Assembly: GCA_958295665.1 (NCBI GenBank)
Contig: OY282559.1
Coordinates: forward strand, 133,589,241-133,653,240
Source of the DNA: Tipula vernalis
Taxonomy: Eukaryota; Arthropoda; Insecta; Diptera; Tipulidae
Reading direction: 5' to 3'
Length of the DNA stretch: 64,000 bases
This document shows, in pieces, positions 21,061-34,156 of the stretch (within the stretch, counting starts at the first letter, position 1; each line of letters begins with the position of its first letter). Both the position numbers and the translations under genes were made by a program. Below the pieces are notes generated by a model. It had not been told where the DNA came from, did no database searches, and worked only from the letters and a program-made list of their open reading frames with translations.

Positions 21061-21640
21061 CAGTCCAAAGCCCATCATTTTGTTATTTTCGTTGCCAATT
21101 ATACCAGAAATGTGATATATTGAATTACGAAATTTTCTTCTACATCACGCAATATGGCAATTTCACTCCTCTTGTACACATACTCGATACAAATTTCATT
21201 TGTTTTTTTGGTACGCAATTTTTTGATGAATTTCGGCGGCTATATATTTCTCTAAGAACTCTTTTCTCAGTACGCCTTTCAATTATTCCCACGTCTTAAC
21301 TCAAGCATCAATTTTGCGTTTCTAGCTATCTCGTCATTTTCTTCAAAATTCTTCAATCATTTATCATCACTAATTGTTCCTATTCCGTCCAATTTAAGTA
21401 ACGATCTTTCCAAATCGTTAGAAGAGAACACAACTGGTTTAACATACAATTCTCGGCTTCTTGATTCGTCTTTGACTTTTGAAGGTATACTGTTACATTG
21501 GTCGTATAAATCTTCAATTGAATTCCTCATCCTCCCTCTATCGACTATTCACAACGATTTTCGCCTTCTTCGAAATTGTCCAAATATCCAATGCAGAGTG
21601 TTTGCAAGAATAATTTGTAATGTAGGTTGGAAATGATTAT

Positions 21641-22849
21641 CTCGGAAGAAATCCCGTTTTAATTAAAGGCACAAAATTGTACAATTACTTATGTAGATAT
21701 GGAAATTAATATGTTGTGGTGGAAACCATCAAATTGAAGAATCTAGCATTCTATTCAGTATTTAATCGCCCATCCCTCCAGCATCTTGCAATGTATTCCA
21801 AGCTTAAGTTGACTGTGTACAATCTGATTTTTAATTTTTGTGTTAAGGGGTTGTGTTTAAGGGTTGTGCTTAGGAATGGCTTTCTGAATGTGTCCTCATT
21901 TGCATATGGAACGACTCACAGCATAACCATAAAAGGAATTAAAGGACTAAAGAAATAATGACAAGAGAGGATTAAAGAGGATCGGGAGTTCAGTCTTCAA
22001 GAATCCTACTTTTGATATTGAGTTTGAATCTCTGAATATTGTATGACACTAGGCATTGCCCCTTGATATTCCGATGAAAGAAAGATTTGTGAAACTGTTT
22101 GCATATTTTAGTTCCAGGTTGTACCTGTGAACTGATCGTTCTAATGTAAATATTGGCCTAAATAAAGTAGGCTTAAGATCGTAGATTCCGTCGAACACTT
22201 GACATGAAAATATTTGCTGAACACACATTCAGAATGTGAGAAAGATTGCCAACGGTAGAAGAGATGGTAGTATTCGAAATAGTACGACATAGTCGGTTCT
22301 GATTTGGTAAGGCAATAGAATTCCCAGTCCTTGTTATTAAAATACGAAAATATGGGGTATTCGGGATCACCTTTTGGAGAATCGGTTTGTCCATTTTCTT
22401 GCAGAAATCTTTAACCTTTCCCTTTTCCTTTTCCTTAGAGTTACGTTATATTATGGGTCAGAGAGTTTTGTTGGGTTATTGAATCGTTCAGATTCTTGGC
22501 CTTGACACGCATAAATGGAGAACTTGAGTGGATGCATTAATTCATGTCTCTGTGAGTCCATTAGCAAAAGCGTTGTCATGGCCGTGTTAATGGAGGTCTA
22601 TCGGACCAATTAACTTTAAAGTTTTAGCGCTTAGGCATCACCACGCTCCTATTTGATACCGAGTTGCAGAAGGTCATACTTAGCTGGATAGCGAAATATT
22701 AACTTTGGACCGAGAGGACCAAATTTATTGAAATCCCGCCAGGATGGATTTTTTTTTACCAATCTGTTTCCATGCTCAAAGTGGAGAATTCAAAAGCTTT
22801 TGGAACATGTACGGCAAGAGAATCGGGTACATACTTTCAGTTCATAGTT
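21641..22849. other. Unassigned AT-rich DNA
   Basis: No protein motif, repeat or terminal inverted repeat recognised on either strand. The short frames at 21716-21958 and 22173-22394 have no family resemblance that I can name. Confidence 0.4.
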
Positions 22850-24530
22850 GAGTTGAGGATTGAGTAAGGATTGATTTGCGGATTGAGTTGGGGTTGAATT
22901 GAAGTTGAGTTTAGTGTGGGTTAAATTTGAGTGAGCAGTTTAGTTGGGGATGTATTTGGCCATTGAACTGAGAATTGAGTTAGAGTTAGAGTGAGTTGAT
23001 TTGAGTTGAGTTCATGTTGATTTGGGAGTTGAGGTGGGTATTAAGCTTCTGGTTGAGTTATGGGCTAAGTTGGAGATCAAGGTGGGGTTGGATTAGGGTT
23101 GAGTTGGGGTTGATTTGAGGTTACGTAAGCGGTTCAACAGAGAATTTATTGGGGGTTGTGTGCAGGGCCGAGTTGGAAATTAGCTTGAGTTCTTTTAAGT
23201 TGAGTTCATCTACGCATGTACTTTTCAAACTAAGTATATTGTTTTAAGGAATGAGTTAGGCATTGAGTTTGAGATTAAATTGTGGGTTTATTTGGGGGTC
23301 AAGTTAGAGATTAAGCATGAAGTTTCCGAGCCATGTTCCTAAAGGTATTAAGTTGAAGGCTAAATTTGGGATTGAGTTGAAAGTTGAGTTGGGGTTAATT
23401 TGAAGTTGAGTGAGCTGTTTAATAGGGGATTTATTTGGGGTGAGCTAAGGGTTGAGCTAGAAGTTAGCTTGATTTGAATTCATGTACCTACGCAAGAATT
23501 TTTCCGTCCATATTGATTTGGGAATTGAGAAGGGCGTTTATTTTTTTGTTGAGTTGGGGGCTGAGGTTGTGGTCGAGGGATTTAAGATTGGTGGGGGATT
23601 AGTTCGGGAGTTGAGTTGAAATTTAAATTGTTAGTTAGCTTAAGTTGTTCTGAGTTATGAACGCATACAGTTTTCCGGATCGTTTTCGGAGGGTTTTCAG
23701 TTGTTAAACCGTGGGTTTTTTTTGGCGTTGAATAGCGGTTTAGTTGAAGTTGAAAGCGGGAAGAGGTGTTAATTTGAGGGGCGAATTGATGATTTAATTA
23801 AAGGTCAGATTGAGTTGATTTAAGTTGGTTTTATATACGCCTGTAGTTTTTCGAATCGAGTTTATTTAGGATTGAGTTGAACGTTGAGTTTAGAGTAGAA
23901 TGGATAATGAAGATTTGGCTCAAGCAGAGGTTGTTTTGAACTTGAGCTAGCTCGAATTGAGGTTGAGTAAAGGGTTCAGTTGTGAAATATTTGAGGGTTG
24001 AGTTAAGGTTAGGTTAAATTTATTTTAGTTGTGTTTACATGTACTTGTAGTTTTCGGATCGTGCTGACTTGAAGATTAACTTGTGCATTGAGGGCGTCTG
24101 ATTGTATTAGGTTTAGTTGGAGTTGAGTACAAGTAAGTAAGTAGTAGTATAAGAGTCTAACGTAAGCATGTAAATTTTAAACCGTGTGGATTTGAGGATT
24201 GAGTTGGGCCTTATGTTTTGTGTTTAATTCAAGTTTAAGTTATGGTCGTGTTGGATGTTGAGTTGAAAATGAGATGGAGTTGAGTGAGAAGTAGTTGGGG
24301 ATTTATTTTAGGGTTCAGTTGCAGTGGAATGAAAGGGTTTTGTTATGAATTTATTTCGGGATTGAGTGGTAGATTTAGTTGAGTTGACATCTGAGTAGGA
24401 GGTTGAGTTGAAGATTTAGTTAGGGTTGATCCAGGGGTTCAGGCAGGGTCTTGTTTGTGACTTGAGCTTGGGGTTAGGTTGAGTTGACTCGAAAAGAGTA
24501 AACGTATGTATGAAATTTTCGAACCGAAGT
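22850..24530. repeat. Degenerate GAGTTG-rich array
   Basis: Repeated variants of GAGTTGRGGTTGAGTTG with interspersed longer recurring words such as TTCATGTACCTACGCA and TTTTTCGAATCGAGTT-like segments every few hundred bases (near 23200, 23490, 23660, 23850, 24050), suggesting a higher-order unit of about 200-330 bp. Noncoding. A second block of the same type lies at 53400-54480. Confidence 0.75.
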
Positions 24531-26929
24531 TGTGATCAGAACTTGTGAGGTTTCAGCACTTTACGTTTATGTTATTATTCTGTAACTCTAGTATTTTACG
24601 GTACCTAGCTTGACAGCAGGAATGCTTTAGTCCCTGTAATTTTCAACCTAATATCCTTCGCAATATTCTTATATTTCATTAATTCTCACTTTTCAGCTGA
24701 CACCTCCTTAGATCAGCAAAGGGTAAGATTTTTCTATTTTTTTGCAGGATTGCTCTTCGGAATTAAGTCGACTAACTTTTTACTTGTAGTGGAAGACCTA
24801 TCGTTGATTTTAGTTTGACTCTAATCAAGAGTATCTTGATTACTCACACTATAAATTACTACTAATTACTACTTTTCTTACTACTTTGAGCTATTACAGG
24901 GTTCTTTGAAGTGTTTCAATTTTCTGAACATATCTACTTGTCCGACATCACATATCCAGAAAAGGCGTCTAATAATTTAACTCCTCTTATGATATATGAT
25001 GAGTCTAGATTGATATGTAGGCTTCAAGTAATTTCGAAAGTGACATCAATTTTCAAAACTGAAATACGCTCTGGTTTGAACTAACGCGTCTTGCAAATTC
25101 AGCGTCGAATTTCCAGGAAAATTCACCAATTTCCAACCGACCTCCTGGAGTCCCGCACCGCAGAAAGCACAATTATTGATCGGCTGGATCTCTCTCTAAC
25201 TACTTTCATATGATAAATTTAGGCTCTATGTATAAAATTTTAAAAATCGGTTTTATGGAGCTTGTCGCGGTAAAGAAAGCCTTCGTAAGGATGATGTAGC
25301 TTCCTTTTGTTTTTACGTTGTAGTTAATAAAAATTTAAAGGGGCCCTCCTTTTTAATGTGGCACATTATTTTGTATTTTTATGGGATTTTTATTTTCAGG
25401 AATCTGATAGTATCCCAAGAAACTCCATTCCTGCCTTAAATGGAACCTCTGAAAAATTTGGTATCTGATTTAACCAACACATTTGTTGATTAAAAATTGG
25501 TAGCAGCACATTCAAATGATGAATAAAGGTATCGGTTTTGAAGCTTTTCTAGAAGTGATTTCACCACCTATCTATTTTGTAACCGGTGGACGGTCATCGC
25601 TACGTAACCAATTTTATCTGGCAACTTTTTTTAATAATCTAATCCATAACATATTTAGAGGCTTAATAACTGTCCTGAGTTTTTTCAGTCGAAATGTTCT
25701 GGTTTTAAACACTTTTTCAGACTTTGTCCACGTTTAGTCATTTTTGACCTTGTCACATACAGCAGAAACTAAAACTCCCTCAAATATTCTTTTATAGCTC
25801 AACTTGTAGCGATTATATCATTAAAAGCCAATTACAATGTTAAGGGCCCTGATTCGATAAGCAAAGTCTTATTAATACAAAATCAAAAATACGATAGAGT
25901 TTAGAAAAACGCTTTTGGATTGGTCTACTTAATAATACGTTTATTACCTACACTAGATTGTGGATTTGAACCACCTTACAGTTGTTCCTTAGTTGATATA
26001 TTGTACTCGTAGCCTACCGTCTCTATGCGATGTAAAATTGCTCCCCATTTTCAAAATTCTGAAATGGCCTTTAGGCTGATGTATTACCGCTACTTGTCCC
26101 GTTCGGCTTGAATATATTTGGGAATTGGTTGGTCGTCTCAATGGACATTGGGGCGGGAAAAATTTCGATTACCCAATACATGCATTTTTAAATAATCCTA
26201 ATGATTCAAAATAAAGAAACTATTTTTAGTCATTTCCATCACAGCCAAATCTCTTTGAACGGGTGATCCTTAATTTTCGATTCGGGTTATGTTAGAGGAA
26301 CGTGATTTCTGTACAATGTAGGTACCAATATAACCGTTCAAATATTTAATTTGGTCACTTAAATTTGGTGAATCAAAAATGAATGATAATTATCAGATCC
26401 ATTGATTCTAGAAAATCGTTAAATGCATTGCTCAGTGAGCATTAGTCTTCAGTGCATTAATATTAAAATCGTAGATTACAATAACGTCGCTAAAAGAGGG
26501 ATGTTACGGATTTAGGGTATTTTTTAAATCAAGAGTCATCAGGCGGTCGAACGAACATCAGATGGTCGAAAGAAAACCCCAATCAAAATTTTAGATTTGC
26601 CAAATGAAATTTCAATAAAACTAAATTCTTAAATTTCCTAAATTTTTTCCGTCTCTTACCTATCGATTAACGCCATCCATTCAAGGCCGGAGCCTTGTCT
26701 CCGAAACACAGATAATATTAAATGGAACAACGTTACTTATAAACTCTTTATCGTCTAGCTTCCCGACAAACAATCTCAATATTTAGTACTGCAAAATAAC
26801 TGATGGGGGACTGGAAGACCAAAGTGTATTTTAGCAGACTTCACTTTCCTCAAATACTGTAAAAAACCGTGTTTTGGAACACCTCGAGCGGGCTCTAATG
26901 TCTGAACGAGGACCGTAGGGTACTTTACA
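24531..26929. other. Unassigned AT-rich DNA
   Basis: I find no conserved coding motif. The frame at 25516-25737 (73 codons, ATG start) is hydrophobic but isolated and unrecognised. Confidence 0.4.
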
Positions 26930-27420
26930 GTCAAATTGCCGACAATTTGTAAGTGACATTCTCTGTAAATAAACCGTTATTTTGTGGGTATCAGATAACG
27001 TTATGCAGTCCCCTTACCCTTAATATGTAAGTGAAATTGTTGCATATAAAACCGTCCAATAGTCGAACATTTACATGTTAAATTTACCGTAAATCAACCG
27101 CCACTTTGTGTGTATCAGGTAACATTCTACAGTCCACTTGCCGTTAATATGTAAGTGAAATTGTCGGATAAAAAATCGTCCAATTGTCGAACATTTATAT
27201 GTGAAATTTGCCGTAAATGAGCCATTCCTTTGTAGGAATCAGGTAACATTCTACAGTCCACTTCCACTTGCCATTAATATGTTAGGACATTTATTTGTGA
27301 AATTTGCCATAAAGAAACGTATCAGATTTCAGATAACATTTTGCAGTCCCCTCACCGTTAATATGTAGGTGAAGTTTTCGGATAAAACACCGTCCAATTG
27401 ACGAACATTCGCAAGTAAAA
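26930..27420. repeat. Tandem repeat, unit about 124 bp, about 3.7 copies
   Basis: The word ATCAGRTAACRTT recurs at 26990, 27114 and 27238, then as TTCAGATAACATT at 27328. The spacings are 124, 124 and 90 (the last unit deleted). Each unit contains CAGTCCMCTTGCCGTTAATATG, AAGTGAAATTGTCGGATAAA and CCGTCCAATTGTCGAACATT-like blocks. No coding capacity. Confidence 0.85.
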
Positions 27421-27944
27421 TATCTCAATTGAATTTTTCGGCTTTTTTATAGACAAATATATTAATTGTTCATGGCAATCCCAATATTTTCGATTTGGTA
27501 AATCAGAAAAATAAAGAGGCCAACCTCTCATAACATATCTACTGAAAAAAGTGGAAATATCACTCTCCCCTCCCTGTAATCTTAGCCCAAGGCCCTAAGA
27601 GTTATACCAATGTATTACTCTGTAAAAATGAGAACCCTCCATGAGTTCTTTATGTTGATAGTTTGGTTTCGTACTGAAAAGTTGGTATACTCTTCAGGTA
27701 GCTAAGACCAAAATTCAAAAAATTCCACTCCAGCCACTTACATTAAGTATCTGGCCAGAACGTACTGACATAGCGAATTATTATTCACTACATCAAATAT
27801 CAAAAAACCCATGGAGAAACCTCATTTGTGTGTGTATTATGCCCACACGAATATTTATCTATAAAAAAGCTGAAAAATTCAATTGATTACAGACAGACAA
27901 ATTAAATTCTTAGTAAAATATCTCGTAAGGTGGGAATTTATCAT
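27421..27944. other. Unassigned sequence before the R1-clade LINE
   Basis: AT-rich, with no motif found. It lies beyond the 3' end of the minus-strand LINE that follows. Confidence 0.4.
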
Positions 27945-28120
27945 GGACGATGTATGTAGGGGATAACGTAGCTATCCACCACAACGGCGTGAGATTCCTA
28001 CTCACTAAAACCACCTCCTGCATCCTTTCCCCCCGGAACGACCGCTAGGTATTACTTCGAAAGGGAAGGATTTTGTACTAACTGTAAGATCACATCTCCC
28101 ACGCAACTGAAAGGTGCGAG

Positions 28121-28470
28121 TTACCTTGCTTGGCGACGTTGGCGTTCCAACCGTCGCAACTCCTTAATCGTTGTTGTTGCAAAATTTGCTCCAGCACTCC
28201 ATGCTTCTGGGGACGATAGCATCACTTCAACTATGTTCTCTGGGGTAATATCAAATTGATCGAGGACTCCAGCAAGCACTTCTCTATTTCCCTGGAACCG
28301 TGCGCATACAAAAAACACGTGTTCAGCATCTTCTGCGGAATCTCTAAAGGATGGGCAATACGTCATGCCCAATCATGCCCAAAACGATTTAGGTATGATC
28401 GAAAGCATCCGTGACCTGTTAAGAACTGTGTTAGGTAAAAATCAACCTCGCCATGCTTACGATTTCCTAT
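28121..28470 (-). pseudogene. R1-clade ORF2 C-terminal domain
   Basis: Reads YCPSFRDSAEDAEHVFFVC and ends with TTIKELRRLERQRRQAR, the typical end of R1-like ORF2. The second cysteine of the expected CPxC is Phe, so a zinc ligand is lost. Upstream sequence (28380-28470) reads as FLTGHGCFRSYLNRF in another frame, linking it to the RT piece. Confidence 0.8.
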
Positions 28471-28471
28471 T

Positions 28472-29104
28472 TCAGGAATTAGTCGTCGAGTCCAATGGCT
28501 CTTCTCCGAACGGTTCCAACGCTGTTTCCAATCGATAAGAATATCCCCCCCCCCATTGGTCTATCCGGTGTTCCTCCATGGCTATTATTTTATGACTTTT
28601 GCCGTTCCGCTGCCAGCAGATCAATTGGGCACATTCACGCAATGACGCAGGCTGCTTCGTCCGAAAGAGTTCTGTGCGTTCGTTTTCCACTCTAAGTGCG
28701 CAGCTGCGATATACGGAGTTAGAACTACGACGATAGGATAGCACCTGCAGCGCTTGAGCCCATATAGGGGACACATAGAGCATTATAGATGTTACGACAC
28801 CGACTAATAATCTTCGTCGTCCTTGGTTTGGTCCGCCGACATTCGGCATTATACGAGAGAGAGCCTTGCTAGCTCTGGCTGATTTCTCACTGACGTACTT
28901 TATGTGCTCCTTGAATGACAACCTTGCATCGATTTGTATCCCTAGGTACCTTATCGAGGGTTGCGAGAAAATCGTATGTGCCCCGATCCTAATGGAAATT
29001 GTTTCCAGAACCTTTCTGCTGGTTATAAGCACAGCTTCCGTTTTTTGCTTCCGCCAGTTTACGGCTTGAAATAAGCTAACTGCAAGCCTACTGACGACAG
29101 CCAT
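28472..29104 (-). pseudogene. R1-clade RT thumb region
   Basis: Contains KTEAVLITSRK, IRYLGIQIDARLSFKEH, ALSRIMPNVGGP and SIMLYVSPIWAQAL, standard R1-clade wording. After YRSCALRV roughly 25 family residues are missing and the text resumes at ENERTELF. A run of ten C (28545-28554) lies within it. It is joined by frameshift near 29060 to the palm segment. Confidence 0.85.
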
Positions 29105-29560
29105 TGATGGATAGTCGATAAAGCTTCATTACAGATCCGCACTATCTCCTCCATGTGTTTGGCGACGACCACTAACGCTATGTTATCGACAAACCCAACA
29201 ACCTTAGCTTCGATAGACAGTCTAATTCTCAAAACGTCATCGTACATAATATTCCAAAGAGTTGGACTTAACACAGGCCCCTGTGGGACACCACCAGTTA
29301 CACCATATTCTTTAATTCCGTCATCTGTATTGAACTTCAGAAATCTGTTACGGAAATAATCTGCCACCAACTTCCTGAGGTATGCTGAAATCCCCAATCT
29401 GTGGAGTGCATTTTGAATACAACTCCATCTTTCCGTGTTAAATGCATTTTTTACATCCAGGGTCACAATAGCACAGTATTTGTTTGAGCCCCTTTTTCAT
29501 CTTTTGTCATCAAAAGCCTCTCTAGCTATTGTAACGAAACGAAGTGGAGTTATGACTCAA
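29059..29560 (-). pseudogene. R1-clade RT palm with mutated active site
   Basis: Reads GSNKYCAIVTLDVKNAFNT (motif A, Asp kept), GVPQGPVLSPTLWNIMYDDV and GFVDNIALVV, where the family has GFADDIA. The second catalytic Asp of motif C is Asn and the preceding Ala is Val, so reverse transcription would be abolished. Upstream of about 29560 the similarity stops. Confidence 0.85.
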
Positions 29561-32500
29561 CCATCTACATTAAGTTCAGGATTGAAACACAACTACCAAA
29601 TCACCTCAGTTAACAGATATCCGCGTCATTTTATTGTCTCTGGGCGGTCGTTTTGCCGGCTAAAGCTCAGGGGAAATGCGTGGGTTTTCCAGAGACATGA
29701 CGCGGATCTAGTTGGACCGCAGGATGGGAAATAAAGGGGTAGGAAACAACAGCTGATTCATATACTCACCTATATGAACTATACATACCTTGAACTCATC
29801 TCGGAAAATTTCCTCTACTCGGTCATCTCAATCATTAACAATATGGTGGATAGCGAACGAAACCGATTTTTTTTTTAAATGACAAGAACAAAATTTAGAA
29901 AATAAAAATCTTTATTCAAATACGCAAGAATTAAGCGAAAGTAAAAAAAATAAAAATAGACAACGAAGATTATTTTCCAAAAAAAAACAAAAAAAAAACA
30001 AAAGAAGAAAAACAAATTCTTAACATCTAAGATAAGACCCTGTACCCTAAGCTAACTAGCTATTCTTAAAAAAAAAGGAGATGTAAATTTGCAAAAAAAA
30101 AGTAAATCTCTCTGTCTCTCATTCAAAACCAAAACATGCCAATTTTCTTTATAATTATCTCGAGGCGGTGTAGAACGGGTCTTACGAACGTCTCTAAATC
30201 TTTATTATTTTTGTTGTGTTTTTACGCTTTTAGGAATCACATCCATTGCCAAACCCTTCTCGGAAACCCTATATCTATCATTATATATGTGTATGAACCA
30301 ATGCGAATGTGTATGACACCCTGTATATATATCCAGAATCATCATCATACATGAAAGGGCGTTATCTTCTCCAGGCATATTATTTTTCGTATTTTCGTCC
30401 TAGAAAAAAAAGCGCCGAGCCGATTTTTTTCTGTAGAGGCTGAAAGTACTCCATTTTAGGTGTCCAAACGTCGGGCGAAAGAATTTCGGAGACACCGCAC
30501 TTTTTTTTTAAAACCGACTCCAGAGCACCGTGAATAATGATCAATGATTTAGGATGCGTTTTGTTTTCGTGTTTGAATCGGTTTTTGTCGATAAGTACAT
30601 TTTTCTAAATAATCTACTTTTGTTCGCTTAATATTTGCTTTCTCCATGTTTTTTTAAAATCGGATAGCCTTCGTGTAGATATTTTCTGTTTCGCTTTAAT
30701 TTTTCAACCGACATTTTACAGTTTTGAAACCGTGAATCCTATTGAGGTTAACAATTGTTTGTCGGGCTTATCTGCTTTTAAAATGTAATGAGCATTAAAA
30801 TGATAAATACATTCAAATAGCTTGCAGTTGATTTGCTAACAAATTTATGGACTATGTTGGTATTTTGTTCCTTACAAGTAACTTCAACCTCAAACAGTCC
30901 TCTGTTTTGCTGTTTAGCTCGTCTCGGTGTTCAGAAATTCTAACGTCTGTTTTTTTAAAAAATGAGAGTCTAACGTACGATCATAATCTTTCAATCAGTA
31001 CCGCGAAGTCTTTGTTGGTTGAGATCTTGTGTAGAAATACATGTAAAATAACCTCCGAAACGTTCTTTACGATTTATCTGGGCTGCCTCACCGACCTTGA
31101 GAGTGCTACCTATTTCATACGTCACGTTTCACTATCCTTACTCATTCTAAAGTTTAAATTAAGTTGAGATCTCATTGAGCTGTGCGCCTAAAGTAGCCAG
31201 CGAATGCTATTTTCGAGATGCTTTTTGTCTACAAGTTAACAAATTTTGAGTTTCGCTAAGCCTTTATTTGTTGAAAAGTTATAAGTTTCTGAGCGATTGC
31301 CATTTGGCACGCCATACAAATCAAATGCAAAACATAATACTACGTCAATTTTTTTTAATTTGTATGGCTATAACTTTAATTATAGCACAACTCAAAGTTT
31401 ATCTGTAGTCGATAATTTAAGATCTCAATCTCAAGGACAAATCAATTTTTATAACACAACATTTGAAGATTTCGGCGGATCGGAAGCTGAGTATAATTAG
31501 AAATACTGCAGTTGTTCCTTGACTGTAGTGTAATTCGAATTCTGCACAAATCATTATGGAGGATTTCAGTTTTCAGTTAGTGCGAAATTGTGTGCGATGT
31601 TTGAATAGCTCTGCTCATTTTAAAATTGATCGAAAACGTCGACAACAAAATATTTTATTATTCAAACAAAATCACCAGTACATAAAAAGCATATTTCATT
31701 CATTGTAGTAATAACGTGTAAATGACGTTCGACCAGAATCCGACTTGAAGCAAATATTATGTCCACATAAAAAAAAAATTAGCTAAATCTATAAAATATT
31801 TAAAATCATCGATCTAACTAAAACTAAGCCACGCAGCATGCCATATAACAAAATGTAACTAACTAAGATGAGTGCCATCTGATTTACGGCAACAAAAGTT
31901 CGAAGCTTTAAGTTTTACCCAAGAAAAATTAAAAGTTCAACCGAAAAAAGGTTTAAAACTTCACTGAGTAAAAAATGTTAACACTGCCATCTACAATTAA
32001 ATACTAAAACTAAATAAAAAAAACTTTGTAAATGTACAACTGTATTCCACGAATTACCAATTTACATAATCACCTCACAAATTAACAATTTCATCGCACC
32101 TGTATAAAAGCTAATTCGCAATACAGCTTACCTTTCTGTAGTAAACTATTAGACTTATTAAAATTCAAGGTTAATCGACGTGACATTTAACATTTTCCAA
32201 AAAAAAAAAAAAAAAAAAAAAATCAACATTTTTTCTATATTAAATATTCATGAATGAAGAAATTCCTAAGAATATAGTAGAACCCTCGCATCTTAGTTGA
32301 TTTATCATAAAATTATGTACACTTATTATATGCACTTTGTTATGATGGGAAAATTCCCATCTTAGATTCAAACAACATACATACACATTCAATTAGGCTA
32401 CCTGTGATCCTCATCAAAATATTATACATCCAAATACAATAGTAAAACAATTCCAAGAAAAACAGGTAATTTCTTCAGACAAAATGTAACTTCTTATAGC

Positions 32501-33925
32501 TAGTCTTCATTTTTATTTGATACTTTTCGTTATTTTTCGTGTATAACAATATGTAAGGTGTGTGTGATTTTTGTCTGTATTATTGCGCGATCATATGTTA
32601 GTGTTGTAAAATAAACGAGCAACCTGAAATGGATAAATAAGAAGTGGATTAAGAAGTATAAATAAGAATGATGGTTGGTATGAAGAAGTTGATATTGTGT
32701 ATGTGTTTTGTGTACCTGTGCGAGTTTATTTTAGTTCTTACATTTATAGTTTTTAACAATTTGTATGTTTTCATATTATGATGTTTCATATTTACAGCGA
32801 ACAGTAAGCAAATATGATGATTACCGAAGAATTTTCATTTAAATTAAATTTACAACAGTAAACACTTTATTACATTTATAGTACAGATAATGTACGAAAA
32901 AGTAGGAGGTATAAAGGCCACGTATCCTTCCTAAAAGTCCGTGTATTTCATTATTTTTAAAATCCCAATAGAAATACCATAGACAATTGTAATTATGCGA
33001 AAATTCCTAAAACTCAAGGATTTCCCAACAATTTGTTAATTACCAATTACTAAATTTTCTTAAGAAATTTATTAATTTCACCTTCTAACGTAACTTTAAA
33101 TATTAAATTTAAAAAAATTACAAACTATTCAACCTACAATAATATCATTACAACCATGTCAAATTCAAATTTACACAAGAGTAGTAGAATACATCCACTC
33201 CATAGTGATAGTGAAAAATTCAATTTGACAGAAACGGCATTCTTTTGTTTTGCTTGTGAAAATAATTTAATTAATCGTTCTCGTATCTAATATTGATAAT
33301 AAATTAATTCCATTTCTAAATTAAATAATAAATCCGGAAATATAGTAATTTAATGTTTTTGAGTTTACTGAGTTTGTTACTTTGTGTAAAATGTCTAATA
33401 AAAACGACAAAACATGAATTTTTCACGGAATAATGTTGATGGCCAAGTCAAATATGTTTGGTTATTTATGATTTTTTTACCGATTTTGCATTGTTTGAAC
33501 TTGTAAGTGCAATAATTTGTGGGTGAATAGACTTCTTTTTGATTTAATGGAGAATTGTGTACGGTCATTATTTTTGATAACTCCTTTAGAGAGTACTGTA
33601 CTTCTTTTCCGGTTCCGATTTTATAATTTACCTATTTTCTGTAATTTGTAACACAGTTGTACTTCTGTTTGCTAATAAAAGCGCGATAAATGTGAATCAT
33701 TTGAGTACAAAATTAAAAGATTTTTTGGAAGTAATTTTCTGTATTGCTTTGCCTTACAGAATGATAACGAATATTTCTGTTTGATACAACAAAACATTTT
33801 TCTGTGGTAGTCCGAATATTTAAATTTAAAAAAGTGAAGTAAGTAGCTGGAGCTGGCTTCTGTGCCATTAGTGAATTAGAGTGTGTGTTATCCCTTATAT
33901 CGGATTTATGTAAATTTAATTAATT
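29561..33925. other. Unassigned AT-rich DNA, no gene recognised
   Basis: Mostly AT-rich with A runs (29975-30095) and a 24-base A tract at 32199-32222. On the minus strand an AATAAA (29911-29916) is preceded by sequence without a recognisable frame. The small frames at 30847-31167 and 31297-31500 have ATG starts but no family match. The A24 tract could be the tail of a decayed retrocopy, but no body is identifiable. Confidence 0.4.
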
Positions 33926-34156
33926 AAAAGGTTACCGCTGGTGGGGTCTTTTAATTAATGAGAACAAAATCAGTTAGTGTCAATTTAAATTCTGCTTTAT
34001 TTTCATATTATTACAAATTAAGTTAAGTGTCAGCACAATAGATACAAAAAAACACCAACATTTTATACTTTGGTGGAAATTAAACGTTGTCATGTTGATG
34101 AGTTAAAATGATGAGTCAACATATTCGGGGCTGTATAGTTTTGAGTAGCCTCCTGT

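Larger units (their letters stand above)
15757..21640 (-). mobile_element. Decayed Ty3/Gypsy element A, split by LINE copy 3
   Basis: On the minus strand the order is a zinc-knuckle-like segment (about 21040), protease (about 20940), reverse transcriptase (20165-20410), integrase zinc-binding segment (about 19800-19990) and integrase core (19665-19720, continuing at 15757-15848). LINE copy 3 (15857-19664) interrupts the core. Part of RT and most of RNase H are deleted, and no LTRs are recognised. Sequence from 21100 to 21640 probably belongs to gag but is too decayed to prove. Confidence 0.75.
27945..29560 (-). mobile_element. R1-clade LINE fragment
   Basis: Minus-strand RT palm and thumb, C-terminal zinc segment and a GC-rich 3' UTR (28120 to about 27945) containing GGTGGTTTTAGTGAGTAGG, a motif familiar from R1-like 3' ends. 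It is 5'-truncated within the RT near 29560. R1 elements normally target 28S rDNA, but no rDNA flanks this copy, so it is from a non-rDNA lineage or was displaced. Confidence 0.8.

Noticed and set aside
27945..29560. R1 insertion marking rDNA in this window
   Set aside because: No 28S, 18S or ITS sequence is visible on either side; the fragment alone does not indicate an rDNA locus.
32199..32222. A24 tract as the tail of a processed pseudogene or LINE
   Set aside because: No coding or 3' UTR body with recognisable similarity upstream and no target duplication found.
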